A DNA stretch of 52,736 nucleotides from Porphyromonadaceae bacterium UBA7332. Its GTDB lineage: Bacteria > Bacteroidota > Bacteroidia > Bacteroidales > UBA7332. Location of the stretch: contig DKPO01000028.1 in the NCBI GenBank assembly GCA_002471225.1, positions 57,571-110,306 of the forward strand, given 5' to 3'. The notes beneath the pieces are model-generated. The model had not been told where the DNA came from, ran no database searches, and saw only the letters and a list, made by a program, of their open reading frames with translations. The position numbers and the translations under genes were made by a program. This document shows, one piece after another, positions 1 to 10,406 of this stretch. Numbering within the stretch: the first letter of the stretch is position 1; each line of letters opens with the position of its first letter.

Positions 1-84
1 TCATCCGGTTTTTAGCTATTTACAGGAATGAGTCCATGTCTTTATATTCTAAATCACGTCCTCATTTTCTTTACCTATGATTAT

Positions 85-1170
85 TTATTTTTTAGCTGCT
101 AATTGCTCAGCTACAAAAGTCTTCATTGCATCTCCACCTAAGTCACGAGCTACAATTGTACCATCCGGTGCTATCAACATAATCTGAGGAATTCCACGAA
201 TTCCATACAAATCTGTAGCATCATTGTTTTCAGAAGCATAGATATTTGGCCAAATCATTCCCTCTTCTTCTAATGCTGCTTCGAATCGGGGCTTGCTATC
301 CCAAACATTAACACCTAAAACAACTAATCCATCTTTTGAATAGGTGTTATAGATTTCTTTTAAGTATGGAATTTGTCTCTTACAAGGCCCACACCATGAA
401 GCCCAGAAATCAACTAACACATACTGACCTTTACCAACATAATCAGATAAAGACACCGTTTCTCCTTTTAAGTTAGTTCCTTTGAAATCCACAAATTTAG
501 CACCTGCCTGTGTTTTAGCAAGATTCTCCTTTTGAGTACGGATTTCTGTCAATTGTTTGAAGCTGGAAGCCAAAGGTACTTCTTTCATCATCGAATCAAT
601 CTGAGCTAATCCCATATTGTCTGCTTGCATTAAGAAAGACCAAACACCTATCATATTATCTTTATTCGCATTAAGATAAGAATTTGTCAACTCTTCTTGT
701 TTCTCCTGAAACTTTTCGTAAATTGGCGCAAAAACTATCTGAAAAGAATCTGCATTGTTTGCGTATTTCTGCTTCAACTCATCTGCTTTTGTCCGAACCT
801 CTTTCGATAATAAAGACGATTCTGCTTGCATTTTCCCAAATGTTGCATTTAAACCTTCTCCCGTAACATTTGCAGGTTGTTGAGAAAAGTCTATCTGAAT
901 AGGAGCATTTTCGGCAATAACAATAGCTCCTGCTCTACCTAATTGCACCTGGTAAATAGATGGAGCTTCTACAGATCCTTTAAAAACAAATGTAGAGCTA
1001 TCAACAGTAGTACTATCAACACGTTCACCTTTTGCCAGGTCATACAAATAAACAGTCTGTCCATTCATCTGCGTATTCCCCAGGTTACCTGTTATGGTAT
1101 ATCCTTTAGGTGATGATGTGCAAGCGACAGCCATAGTTGCTGCCGAAGCAAGAAATAATAATTGTTTCAT
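85..1170 (-). CDS. DUF4369-thioredoxin (TlpA-like) lipoprotein
   Basis: This is a periplasm-facing thiol-disulfide oxidoreductase of the TlpA/ResA type, 361 residues long. The N-terminus is a lipoprotein signal ending at Cys17 (AVAC). Residues of about 23-110 look like the DUF4369 beta domain common in Bacteroidota, followed by a helical linker. A thioredoxin fold starts near residue 225, with WCGPCK at 259-264 as the redox site. The family reduces or isomerises disulfides in exported proteins; the partner is unknown. The start lies 51 bp after the stop of the second RND permease, so it may be the last gene of the efflux operon or have its own promoter. All catalytic features are present. Confidence 0.9.
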   Translation of the reverse strand: MKQLLFLASAATMAVACTSSPKGYTITGNLGNTQMNGQTVYLYDLAKGERVDSTTVDSSTFVFKGSVEAPSIYQVQLGRAGAIVIAENAPIQIDFSQQPANVTGEGLNATFGKMQAESSLLSKEVRTKADELKQKYANNADSFQIVFAPIYEKFQEKQEELTNSYLNANKDNMIGVWSFLMQADNMGLAQIDSMMKEVPLASSFKQLTEIRTQKENLAKTQAGAKFVDFKGTNLKGETVSLSDYVGKGQYVLVDFWASWCGPCKRQIPYLKEIYNTYSKDGLVVLGVNVWDSKPRFEAALEEEGMIWPNIYASENNDATDLYGIRGIPQIMLIAPDGTIVARDLGGDAMKTFVAEQLAAKK

Positions 1171-1221
1171 AAAAAAGAATTTTTGTGTATCTAATGAATA
1201 TTATACTCTCCAAAAGTAATC

Positions 1222-4200
1222 TTAATCTCTTTTCTTAACGACAAAAAGTGGAAGAAAAAAGTAAATTGCAAGAATCGAGAAACAAAGCCCTCCGATTGTA
1301 CCTGCAGCAAGCGGATACCAGAATCCTTCCTTTTGACTACCGATCAGAAAAGGGACAAAGCCCAGAATAGTTGAAACAATCGTCAAAAATATAGGTATAA
1401 TCTTTGCATTCCAGGCTTTGACATAAAGCTGAAGTGAATTTAGATGTGGGAATCGCTCCTCCAGATTATTATATTCATTAATAATATAGATAGATGCATT
1501 CACTGTTAAACCGCATAACAGTATAAATGATGCAAATCCTCCCTGATCAAAATTCAGTTTGAAATAATAAAATGTCAGAAATACACCTATATATGATATC
1601 GGTATCACACATAATACGGCAATCGGCTGTTTTAAAGAGTTGAATAAAATCGCTGTTGTAAAAAAGATGATAATAATAATCAGGAACAATAGGAAGTACT
1701 GTTTCTTTTCTTTTTCCCAACTCCATCTATAGGCACTTCCTTTTGCCGAATACCCCATAGGCAAAGTTGGAATAAATGCATCCAGTGTTTTTTCCTGTGA
1801 CTTATTACCTCCTACCATTGATCCTATATATTCATATTGCAAGAAAATACGATACTGCTGATCTATCTTACAGACATCTTTAGGAGCCTGAGATTTCTCC
1901 ATCGTAGTGATATCTCCAATTTTAAACTTTTTATTTCCGGTATTCATCTCAACATTCATCATATTCCATAAGTCATAATCTGAACGCTGTTTGGATGTTA
2001 AAGACACTGTTTCGGGCTCTTTATCGACAATAATCTGACCGGCATATTCATCTTTCCCGAAAATCGGATTTATTCCGGCAAATAACTCCATTGGTGTTAT
2101 ATCGGCATTCGCGAGCAGTTCTCGATCAGGCGTCAAAATAAACTCCTGATAATCATCCTTCCAGTAGCTCATTTGAGAATTGATAAAGACTTCCTTGATC
2201 CGTCTGTGCTCGAGTAACATTTTCTTCAACTTTTCTGCATGAGAATATAATTCGTCATAATTATAACCACGCATTTCAACTGAATAGTTCCCGGCTGTTT
2301 CTCTGACATCATTAGAAAATCCCTGATCTTTTAATCCATACACACCCCAACTACCACCTCCTAATGTCAAGGCATGGGAGACAACACCTGACTTCAAGAC
2401 ATAAGGGAAGTTTGAATTCTCAAACTCCGGTTTAAAGAAAACACTGATAGAAGCTCTGTTCGGGTTATACACCGAAGTTTGAAACTGCTTGATTTCTTTA
2501 TATTCACTCAAATAAGCCTCCATCTTCTGCACCAGACGATTCATCTGCTCTAAAGTAGTTCCATTCGGCATATTTGCATAAATGCTCAACACAAGCTCTT
2601 CATTTCTCGTAAAATAACTTCCTTCATAAACCTTCTTTACAAACAAACGCAATGCGCCACCGGTAGCAGGATCAAGTACAGGACGTATTTTATCTTTATA
2701 GAAACCCGAACCAATAGTCTTATTATACAATTCGGCATAAGGCTTCTTTTCATCAAGTTTCTCCGGCAATAAGAACAAAGGGAGACCAAATGCTAATAAT
2801 AACAGTATAATTACGGCAACACGGAAACGCACCAAAAATCGAATCGTTTTAGCATAAATAAGAGTAAAGTACACAGGTAAACGCTTATTTTGCATCCATG
2901 AGAAACGCTTTTTTCTGATTTTCGTTTTTCGATGTAATGAGAGATCTATTTTTTCTATAAGGGACGGAACAAAGAATAGCGCAACAAAGAGAGATATAAA
3001 TAAGTTAACAATCACAACTGCTGCAAAATCTAAAAGATTCAATCTCACCTCATCATCCAAAAAGAAAACAATCATCAACGCACCTATTGTTGTAAGCGTA
3101 GCTGCCAAAATAGAAAGGAAAGCCTTTAGATTTTTACGATGCAACAAATGATCGGTCATGACAATTGTATTGTCAATAATCAAACTAAGTGAAATCGTGA
3201 TTCCGGCCAAAGAATATAATTGAATTTCCAAACCTAAAATCCAATATAAAATAAAAGCAATAGACAGATTTACGATCAAACTTACAATGATTAAAAACAG
3301 GTACTTCCAACTCCTTGTGATCAAAAGTACAAATAGGAGAAGTATCAGGATCGTAAATCCCGAACGCACATATATTTTATGCAATTCTTTACCTATAAAC
3401 TCAGTTGCATCATAACTCGTATAGATCTGATATCCCTCCGGTAAATCTGTTTTTACTTTATCCATTACCGTCTGAATCTGTTGACCCAGGCGAATCTGAT
3501 TTGCTTGTTCCTCAGCTGTTATATTAAGATAGATCGCACTCATACCGTTTATCCGGTAATAACTCCGTGGCTCAACCTCTTCATGGACTACTTTCACCAA
3601 TTGATCTAAGGACAATAAATTATGATTCTTATCCCGTAAATGAATCGAAGATGCATCAAATTTATCACTCTCGCTATCTTGCTTCAGAACGATACGAATC
3701 TGATTAGGGTCTCCATCAGTCAAAGGAGCGACTCCCAGAAAGCTATTCCGATAATGCTTCGAAATAGCCTCTTTGATTTGAGTAACTGTCAATCCATGTT
3801 CCTTGAGCAAATCATTGTCGTAGTAAATATTCCATTGCATAGGCTGAGCTCCTGAAATATCGATCGAATAGATACCTGGTATTTTCAAAAGCTCCGGCTT
3901 GATCGTATTTTCTACATAACGACTAATATCAAGGGGCGTTGAAGGGGCATTAACCGTAAAAGAAAGAAATGGTCTGTTTGCTTTTTCATCCGGCCGTCGG
4001 ACCGATACAACCGGATAAGTAGCATTCTCGGGCATAAGCGGCCACATCTGACGAACAATTGTGGAAGCTTCAAAGCGAGCAATATCCATGGATGTATGTT
4101 TATCAAAAGAGATATTTACTCTGCCCCATCCATTTCCTGAAGTTGACTCAATGCTTTTCACGCCTTTCATACGAGCCAACATAGCCTCTAACTTGGATGT

Positions 4201-4383
4201 AACTTCTATCTCTACAATTCTGGATGAGCTTCCGTTCATATTAAATGAAACACTCAAAGATGGAAGAATCTGAGAAGGAGCCAGTTTTACAGGTAATAAT
4301 GGCAAGAACGAAAGTCCCACCAAAGCTAAGGCGAGAAATAATACGATCCAGGTAAATGATGATATTTTCCGTTTTTCTTTCAT
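1222..4383 (-). CDS. RND efflux permease, second copy of the operon
   Basis: This is an inner-membrane proton-driven resistance-nodulation-division permease of 1053 residues, normal for the family. The first membrane segment is at about residues 11-32, and the remaining segments form the usual two clusters around residues 340-490 and 880-1050. The fourth membrane helix carries a single acidic residue, D404, followed by N405, instead of the Asp-Asp pair of AcrB. The tenth has GLTVNAS in place of the Lys-containing motif. It starts 4 bp after the TolC-like gene stops, so it is translated in the same operon. The substrate cannot be read from sequence. It is clearly divergent from the first permease of the operon (5877-8957), so it is not a recent duplication. 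Confidence 0.92.
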   Translation of the reverse strand: MKEKRKISSFTWIVLFLALALVGLSFLPLLPVKLAPSQILPSLSVSFNMNGSSSRIVEIEVTSKLEAMLARMKGVKSIESTSGNGWGRVNISFDKHTSMDIARFEASTIVRQMWPLMPENATYPVVSVRRPDEKANRPFLSFTVNAPSTPLDISRYVENTIKPELLKIPGIYSIDISGAQPMQWNIYYDNDLLKEHGLTVTQIKEAISKHYRNSFLGVAPLTDGDPNQIRIVLKQDSESDKFDASSIHLRDKNHNLLSLDQLVKVVHEEVEPRSYYRINGMSAIYLNITAEEQANQIRLGQQIQTVMDKVKTDLPEGYQIYTSYDATEFIGKELHKIYVRSGFTILILLLFVLLITRSWKYLFLIIVSLIVNLSIAFILYWILGLEIQLYSLAGITISLSLIIDNTIVMTDHLLHRKNLKAFLSILAATLTTIGALMIVFFLDDEVRLNLLDFAAVVIVNLFISLFVALFFVPSLIEKIDLSLHRKTKIRKKRFSWMQNKRLPVYFTLIYAKTIRFLVRFRVAVIILLLLAFGLPLFLLPEKLDEKKPYAELYNKTIGSGFYKDKIRPVLDPATGGALRLFVKKVYEGSYFTRNEELVLSIYANMPNGTTLEQMNRLVQKMEAYLSEYKEIKQFQTSVYNPNRASISVFFKPEFENSNFPYVLKSGVVSHALTLGGGSWGVYGLKDQGFSNDVRETAGNYSVEMRGYNYDELYSHAEKLKKMLLEHRRIKEVFINSQMSYWKDDYQEFILTPDRELLANADITPMELFAGINPIFGKDEYAGQIIVDKEPETVSLTSKQRSDYDLWNMMNVEMNTGNKKFKIGDITTMEKSQAPKDVCKIDQQYRIFLQYEYIGSMVGGNKSQEKTLDAFIPTLPMGYSAKGSAYRWSWEKEKKQYFLLFLIIIIIFFTTAILFNSLKQPIAVLCVIPISYIGVFLTFYYFKLNFDQGGFASFILLCGLTVNASIYIINEYNNLEERFPHLNSLQLYVKAWNAKIIPIFLTIVSTILGFVPFLIGSQKEGFWYPLAAGTIGGLCFSILAIYFFLPLFVVKKRD

Positions 4384-4387
4384 ACGC

Positions 4388-5884
4388 TTATTCTAATCCT
4401 ATCTTATAATCAAAGTTACGTGAAAGGGAGATTCCTGTTTCAAAATCAAACAGAGTCAGTTTACGAATTTTGAAGAAACTAACCCAATAGTTTTTTAATG
4501 AACGAATGTAGTTTTGTTGTGCTTCCTGCTCACGTTTTTGAGCTAATGTCAGACTACTGACATCAGCCTTACCAATCAAAAAGCGCCTCTTTGTCGCATC
4601 GTATGCTAACGTTGCAATATCTAACGCATTTTCAGCACTTTGAATCATTTTTTGTTGGATATTAAAATCACCGACCGTCATAATCAGATCTTCTTCCAAC
4701 TGCAACTCTTCCTGCTTATTGGAGATTTTCAGAACATTCAGGTTATTCTTAGCCATATTGTGGCGTCCTTTTCTAACGCCCCAATCCACTAAGGGTATGG
4801 ATATATTCACACCTACAATCTCCTGTTGCAATAAATCACGATAGGCTTTACTAAAATTATCAGCCACCTGATTTAAACCGATACTTGCATTCACACGAGC
4901 ATTAAACATAGATTCTTTACGCGCTTTATCTACATCCCGTTCAGCCTCCAACTGACTTTCTTTCATTTGAAGAAACTTAGGATTATTCTCTCTGGCTAAC
5001 TGAAGTGCTTTTTCCACAGATAAATCTACAGCTGTAGGCTTGCCCGGAATAACCAGTTTCAATTGACTGTTTTTATCATATCCTAAAAAAGATGCCAATG
5101 AAAACATCGCTCTGCGCAATGCTATTTCTGCATTTTGAAATGTATTCTGAGCATTAATTTTATCAAGCTCCAGCGTTAATAAATCTGCCTGCGAAATTGC
5201 TGCGATTTTATGTCGTTCCACGCCAATCCGATAAAGAGTATCCGTTGTTACCAGATTCTTCTTTGCCAAATCAAACTCGGCCTGGCACATAGCCAGTTCA
5301 AAGAAATAGTTCGTCGTTTTTTCAGACGTTGCTTCCAGATTATAAATCAGTTCTTTTTTAGCTCTTTCGTATTTTAATGGTTCTATTTTTTTCTCCCATC
5401 TGAAAGCATTATATCCAATTAAACTTTGTTCATAACCAATACGTACAGGTATCGTATTAAATTGAGAGTATTTATTGTCTCCGAAATTATACATATATCC
5501 CAATTCAGAATCAATAAAAAACGTACCCCCTGTCAAGTCGAAATTCTGCTTAATTGCTAAATTCATCGATGACGAAATAGTTTGTTGTTCACGATACACA
5601 TCAATATTCTGATCATAATCATAACGCTTTGTTATATCGCGATAGAATTGAACAGGATTTGTATTCAAAGTAAGACTTGGTAAGCGATTTGCTTTATATG
5701 CAATATGCTGCCAATAATATGCCTGATATAGATTTTTATACCGGAAAGCATCCAATGAACTATCAGATGCAACTTCTATCGCTCTGTTTAAAGTCAAAAC
5801 AATAGGATTTTTTTGTGCGTGCGTTAAGCTTATACAGCTTAACCACACCAACCACAATACTATATATATCTTTTTATTACGCAT
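4388..5884 (-). CDS. TolC-family outer-membrane channel
   Basis: This is the outer-membrane efflux channel of the tripartite pump, 498 residues from the start chosen here. I place the start at 5884 because MRNKKIYIVLWLVWLSC opens a clean signal peptide ending at THAQ; an in-frame upstream Met at 5920 would put 12 extra residues before it. The body has the long alpha-helical repeats with heptad-like AQ/E/K content typical of TolC, and a central beta-rich part around residues 100-190. The start overlaps the 3' end of the upstream permease by 8 bp and the stop is 4 bp before the next permease. This position between two permeases suggests that one channel serves both. Confidence 0.9.
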   Translation of the reverse strand: MRNKKIYIVLWLVWLSCISLTHAQKNPIVLTLNRAIEVASDSSLDAFRYKNLYQAYYWQHIAYKANRLPSLTLNTNPVQFYRDITKRYDYDQNIDVYREQQTISSSMNLAIKQNFDLTGGTFFIDSELGYMYNFGDNKYSQFNTIPVRIGYEQSLIGYNAFRWEKKIEPLKYERAKKELIYNLEATSEKTTNYFFELAMCQAEFDLAKKNLVTTDTLYRIGVERHKIAAISQADLLTLELDKINAQNTFQNAEIALRRAMFSLASFLGYDKNSQLKLVIPGKPTAVDLSVEKALQLARENNPKFLQMKESQLEAERDVDKARKESMFNARVNASIGLNQVADNFSKAYRDLLQQEIVGVNISIPLVDWGVRKGRHNMAKNNLNVLKISNKQEELQLEEDLIMTVGDFNIQQKMIQSAENALDIATLAYDATKRRFLIGKADVSSLTLAQKREQEAQQNYIRSLKNYWVSFFKIRKLTLFDFETGISLSRNFDYKIGLE

Positions 5885-8800
5885 GTTTTTTTTGATCTTT
5901 ACGTCCATAAATAAAATCATAGGCCAACGGTATCATGAATAAACTAACCAGGGTTCCCATTCCCATTGCTCCAATCACAGCTATAGCGAAAGGCTTTTGC
6001 AACTCTGAACCCATATCTGCAGTAAACAATACCGGAACCATAGCAAAGATTGTTGTTAATGACGTCATGACTATAGGACGAAGTCTTCTATGACCCGCTG
6101 TATGAATAGCTTCAATCATAGGCATTCCATTTTTTCTTAACTCATTAATCGCATCTATTTTAAGAATTGAGTCATTTATAATGATACCACAAGTCACAAT
6201 AATACCGATTGCAGACATCAGATTCAATGTATCCCCGCATAACCACAGTAGCAGTAAAGCAAAAGCAATATCTATCGGAATCTCCAAAAGGACGATTAAG
6301 GGTTGTAGAAAACTTTCAAATTGAGCCGCAAGAATGAAATACATCAAAAGGATAGATATAAACAGAATCACAACCATCTCATTGATCATTTGCTTATTTG
6401 AAAAATAACTGCCACTTAACTTAATATCCCAATCTTTATCTGCTAAAAACTCGCTTTTAACTGACGATATTATTGCTTCGTTTCCGTCAACATCCGTAAA
6501 ACTAAATCCAATAAACTCCCCATTCTTTCCTGCCGTAATAGTCTTAACATCTTCTGATGGCTCAATCTTCAAAATACTGGATAACGGCACATCATATGAC
6601 TGACCCGTTTTACGATCCTGTACAGTTATAAGAGTTTCAGTTACAATTTCATTAATACTCTTGTTTTTTCCGGATAAGTTAATGGGTATAAATTGCTGAT
6701 ATGAACGAAGAAGCGTTACTTCATTTTCCTTCATTGCTGTCCTTAATATTTTATGCACAGCATCCAGATCTACATTATATAGCAGTAATTTTTCCTTATC
6801 CAACGTTATATTAATTTGATTTGCAAATGCAACTTTTGATGGTTTGGTTTTTGTTACTCTTTCGATCCGCTCCCCTACTTTTCTAATCTCCTCAGATTTG
6901 GGTATATACGAGCGATTCTTGTAATACATCTCTGAAACAAGCTCAGCTTCGCCCGTTTCAAAGATCCGTTCAAACAAATTGGCAGGAGGTGTAAATTCGA
7001 CTGTAGCTTCAGGATAATATTTACTTAACCATGCCTGAATCCGTTTCTCAATATTCTTCACCTTAGATGATTCACTAACGCGAAAATAAATATCTGCTTC
7101 ACTGGATGTTAATGTTCTATCACGATTCAACAGAAATTGTTGCTCACCTATATAACCATTATTTTCCTCTAAATCGGAATGAATAGTCAGGAATAACTGA
7201 TCTATTCTCTTTCGGTTTTCTGCCATCGGAATCGGCTCATTCCATTCTATGAAAGCCATCCTGTCAGCTTGTTTCAATGCTGGCATGCGTTCCTTTTCTA
7301 TTATCATAAAAAAGAAAACACATAATGGAATCACTATAATAAAAAGAACCGTATTTAGTATTTTGTGCTTAAATGTAAAGCGCATACCTGCTTCGTATGC
7401 TCTATCAAGATAGTTTCCATGAATCCCTTTCTGAAAGCTTTTTGGTAATAAAGAGCCTTTAAAAAATTCTTTCCCATAGATCAGTTTATACAAAACTGGT
7501 AATAGCAAAATACCTGTAAAGTAAGAAACCAGTAATCCTACAGTCACTGCAAATGCCTGATCGAAAAATATAACACCGGCTATCCCGCTAAGAAATACCA
7601 ATGGTATAAATACGGCAATTGTTGTCAATGCAGAACTAAGCATCGGAGTTATGACCTCTGATGTTCCCAGGTCACAAGCTTCATCCAGAGAATATCCCTG
7701 ATCTTTATATTGCGTGATATTCTCTGTCACAATAATAGAACTATCAATCATCATCCCTAAAGCAAGAATCAAACCTGATAGGGAAACGATATTAAGTGTA
7801 ACGTGACATAAATAGAAGAAAAGGAAACTTATAATCAGCGATACGATCATACTTAATGCAATTACAAATGGTGACTTCACATCACCTAAAAAAAGAATTG
7901 CTACAATACATATAAATACAAATCCGATGATAAGATTCTGTTTAAGATTCGAGATTGTATAATCTAACAGTTCTGTCTGATTACGTGTAATGGTAAATTC
8001 CATTTCAGGATATTCCGTTTCAAAAGAAGAAGTCACTTTACTTAAAGCTTCTTTCATTTGAGTCATACTCTCATCGGATTGCTTTATTATGGCCAAAGTC
8101 ACCGATTGTTTACCCTGAGCTACTGATATACCCCGCATATCCTTCGCTCGCATATCTACCTGAGCTAAATCTTTTAATTGGAAAATTCTATCCTGTTTAC
8201 GGATAAGAATTTTTTCAACATCTTCTTTAGTTCTCAGCAAAGACAGCACTTTTATATTATATACATAATACCCATCCTGTACAGACATACTTCCAGGTTC
8301 AATATTATTGTTTAGCAAGGCTGATTCAATATCCGATAAGTTCAGTCCGCTCATGGCCATTATTCTCTCATCAGGAATAATGCGTATTTCTTGTTTGGTA
8401 ACACCTGATATATCAACCATTGCAACCTCAGGTAATTGCTCAATTCGTCTTTTGATTACTGATTCGGCAAATTCACTCAATTCAAGAAATGATGCTTCAT
8501 TCGTTTTCTGAAAAGCAGAATCGCTTTTTAGAGAGATATTTAAACAAAAAACAGGAATATCTGTAGCACTTGCTTTTACTACACGAGGTCGCTCTACATT
8601 TCTGGGCAACCGGGACATAGATGCATCTATTTTTTCATTAACTTCTATAAATGCAAGATCCGTATCAGTTCCGAAGTCAAACTTCAACCGGATAATTGCA
8701 GAACCATCTCTTGTATTACTGCTGATATCCCGTAATCTCCCGACTTGCAATAACTGATTTCGTATAGGTCTGACAAGTGTATTTTCTAATTCTCTTGCAG

Positions 8801-8957
8801 ATGTCTGATTCCCGCTTATCTGTACAGTAATTTCCGGTATTGAAATATCCGGCAACAGAGATACCGGAATTGTAAAATAGGTTATTAAACCAATTATTGT
8901 AAATGCCAGAAAGGCCATTATTACAGCAATTGGTCTTTTAAGTAAGAATTTAATCAT
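5877..8957 (-). CDS. RND efflux permease, first copy of the operon
   Basis: This is an inner-membrane RND pump subunit of 1026 residues. The N-terminal membrane helix is at residues 10-35, followed by the porter/docking domain, the first helix bundle (about 340-490), a second periplasmic domain, and the C-terminal bundle. TM4 reads GMMIDSS, with D405 present but the second Asp of AcrB replaced by S406, as in CusA-like pumps. TM10 has IINDS rather than a Lys motif. The start codon overlaps the adaptor stop by 4 bp (ATGA arrangement), which indicates translational coupling. With the adaptor, the TolC-like channel and a second permease, it forms one transport operon. The substrate is unknown. 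Confidence 0.93.
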   Translation of the reverse strand: MIKFLLKRPIAVIMAFLAFTIIGLITYFTIPVSLLPDISIPEITVQISGNQTSARELENTLVRPIRNQLLQVGRLRDISSNTRDGSAIIRLKFDFGTDTDLAFIEVNEKIDASMSRLPRNVERPRVVKASATDIPVFCLNISLKSDSAFQKTNEASFLELSEFAESVIKRRIEQLPEVAMVDISGVTKQEIRIIPDERIMAMSGLNLSDIESALLNNNIEPGSMSVQDGYYVYNIKVLSLLRTKEDVEKILIRKQDRIFQLKDLAQVDMRAKDMRGISVAQGKQSVTLAIIKQSDESMTQMKEALSKVTSSFETEYPEMEFTITRNQTELLDYTISNLKQNLIIGFVFICIVAILFLGDVKSPFVIALSMIVSLIISFLFFYLCHVTLNIVSLSGLILALGMMIDSSIIVTENITQYKDQGYSLDEACDLGTSEVITPMLSSALTTIAVFIPLVFLSGIAGVIFFDQAFAVTVGLLVSYFTGILLLPVLYKLIYGKEFFKGSLLPKSFQKGIHGNYLDRAYEAGMRFTFKHKILNTVLFIIVIPLCVFFFMIIEKERMPALKQADRMAFIEWNEPIPMAENRKRIDQLFLTIHSDLEENNGYIGEQQFLLNRDRTLTSSEADIYFRVSESSKVKNIEKRIQAWLSKYYPEATVEFTPPANLFERIFETGEAELVSEMYYKNRSYIPKSEEIRKVGERIERVTKTKPSKVAFANQINITLDKEKLLLYNVDLDAVHKILRTAMKENEVTLLRSYQQFIPINLSGKNKSINEIVTETLITVQDRKTGQSYDVPLSSILKIEPSEDVKTITAGKNGEFIGFSFTDVDGNEAIISSVKSEFLADKDWDIKLSGSYFSNKQMINEMVVILFISILLMYFILAAQFESFLQPLIVLLEIPIDIAFALLLLWLCGDTLNLMSAIGIIVTCGIIINDSILKIDAINELRKNGMPMIEAIHTAGHRRLRPIVMTSLTTIFAMVPVLFTADMGSELQKPFAIAVIGAMGMGTLVSLFMIPLAYDFIYGRKDQKKHA

Positions 8958-10027
8958 AGTATTTCTTTTACAAGTACAGGTGACTCATGTGCTAAATTTA
9001 ATGTGCCTGATACGACTATGGTATCTCCTTCTGCAAGGTCCTTATTTTCGACTAAAGTATAGGAATCACTATTTTCTAAATCTGTCTCGACATAAACCCA
9101 ATACGCTTTATTATTTGTCAGTTTGAATAAAACTTTGCGTCCTGATCGAAGTACAATTGCTTCTTTCGGAACGATTAAAGCATCCCCTACCGCACGCTGT
9201 ACCTTTACTTTTACATTCATTCCTTCAAACAAATCCGGATTAACACCTACTGCAGCTTTTACTTTTACCATTCCTGCGACATCAACCAAAGGATTAACCT
9301 CGGAAACAATACCTTGTACGTTTACATCTTTGTAAGCATACGGAGATATTCCGACCTTATTGCCTTTTCGTAAGAGAGGTAGTTCACTTTCCAACACCTG
9401 GAAATCTACTTCTAAGCCTTTTGAACCTATGATCCGGCAAAAAGGCTCTCCGGCTTTAGGCTGATTCATTTCTTTAATAAACAGATTTGCAATTTGCCCG
9501 TCAAAAGGAGCTATCAGCTCCGCATTATCAAAATCATGACAGGCTAATTCATATTGAATTTTAGAACGGTCATATCCACTTTTAATCTTCGCCAGACTGA
9601 GAATAGCTTTAGGAACCCTTGTCGTATCTTCCGGTGAGTATCCTTGTCCTATTAATACATCCTGAAGATCTATGTATGCTCTTTCATGCTCATCTTTTGC
9701 TTGCTTCATTCGATTCCGAAGTTTAAATCGATCTAAAACAGCAATCACTTCCCCTTTTTTTACAAAATCTCCATTTTCTACATTTATCTTTTTAATCAGA
9801 TCATTCGTTTCAAAGTATAGATCTACTGAATTTGCCGCATTAACTTTTCCATTACTGATTAATTCATGTTTGAAGTCTCTTTTTTCAAGCACACTCACAT
9901 TTACTTGATTAGGCTCTGCTACTAAAGCTGTTTCAACTCCTTCATCATCTTTCACTTCTTCTTTCACCCCACAAGAAACAACTAAAAAAGCACTAGCAAG
10001 TAAGCTTACGATTACTTTATTATCCAT
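8954..10027 (-). CDS. Efflux RND periplasmic adaptor (membrane fusion lipoprotein)
   Basis: This is the periplasmic adaptor that joins an RND permease to a TolC-type channel, 357 residues. It is a predicted lipoprotein: residues 1-18 form a short hydrophobic signal and Cys19 is the lipidation site. A biotinyl-lipoyl-like half motif occurs at about residues 75-95 (INVENGDFVKKGEVIA), followed by a short alpha-hairpin (about 100-165), the second lipoyl half (ELIAPFDGQIANLF), a beta-barrel domain, and a membrane-proximal domain. It is the first gene of a five-gene minus-strand run. No clear -7/-33 promoter was identified upstream. Confidence 0.93.
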   Translation of the reverse strand: MDNKVIVSLLASAFLVVSCGVKEEVKDDEGVETALVAEPNQVNVSVLEKRDFKHELISNGKVNAANSVDLYFETNDLIKKINVENGDFVKKGEVIAVLDRFKLRNRMKQAKDEHERAYIDLQDVLIGQGYSPEDTTRVPKAILSLAKIKSGYDRSKIQYELACHDFDNAELIAPFDGQIANLFIKEMNQPKAGEPFCRIIGSKGLEVDFQVLESELPLLRKGNKVGISPYAYKDVNVQGIVSEVNPLVDVAGMVKVKAAVGVNPDLFEGMNVKVKVQRAVGDALIVPKEAIVLRSGRKVLFKLTNNKAYWVYVETDLENSDSYTLVENKDLAEGDTIVVSGTLNLAHESPVLVKEIL

Positions 10028-10274
10028 AGGTTAATTATGTGTTTTTTTAATAATGTTTGCAAGATAAACATTATGTAACAATTCAGAAATCCTTATTAAA
10101 TTTATAATATTAATTAACACACAATGCTATTTTATTCTTTCACAACAGACGAAGAATTATATTGCCATTCACTCCGAGGTCCTACAAGATTATTCATTCG
10201 CAGAAACAGTTAGGGATAAGAAGCTAATAACGAAAAGAGAATCCGAGTCCTTACTTACCCACATAAAAAAAAGA

Positions 10275-10406
10275 TTATCTACCTGATTTTTAATACGTAC
10301 CAAAATTATCTTTCATACGTATGTAAAGATTTTTTCATACGTAGCAACGTAAACGCCGGTACGTATCTAAATCCAAACAGATAAGTATCTAAATCCAAAC
10401 AGATAA
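10275..10406 (-). repeat. 22-bp-period TACGTA array
   Basis: TACGTA occurs at 10294, 10316, 10338 and 10360, exactly 22 bp apart, so each 22-bp unit starts GTA and ends TAC with a different 16-bp centre. The array continues as a perfect tandem duplication of a 22-bp unit starting GTATCTAAATCC (10363-10384 and 10385-10406). Strand is given by comparison with the related elements at 24557-24890 and 52566-52736, where the array follows AGATACGTA. It is not a CRISPR: the constant part is only 6 bp. Two helical turns per unit would place every palindrome on one face of the DNA. Confidence 0.8.

Noticed and set aside
3640..3855. Plus-strand ORF of 71 residues inside the RND permease gene
   Set aside because: It is a shadow of the minus-strand permease, without protein-like features or its own signals. 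Many similar short ORFs across the window were dropped for the same reason.
10275..10406. CRISPR array
   Set aside because: The constant part is only 6 bp and units are 22 bp, no cas genes are in the window, and the final two units are identical over their full length.
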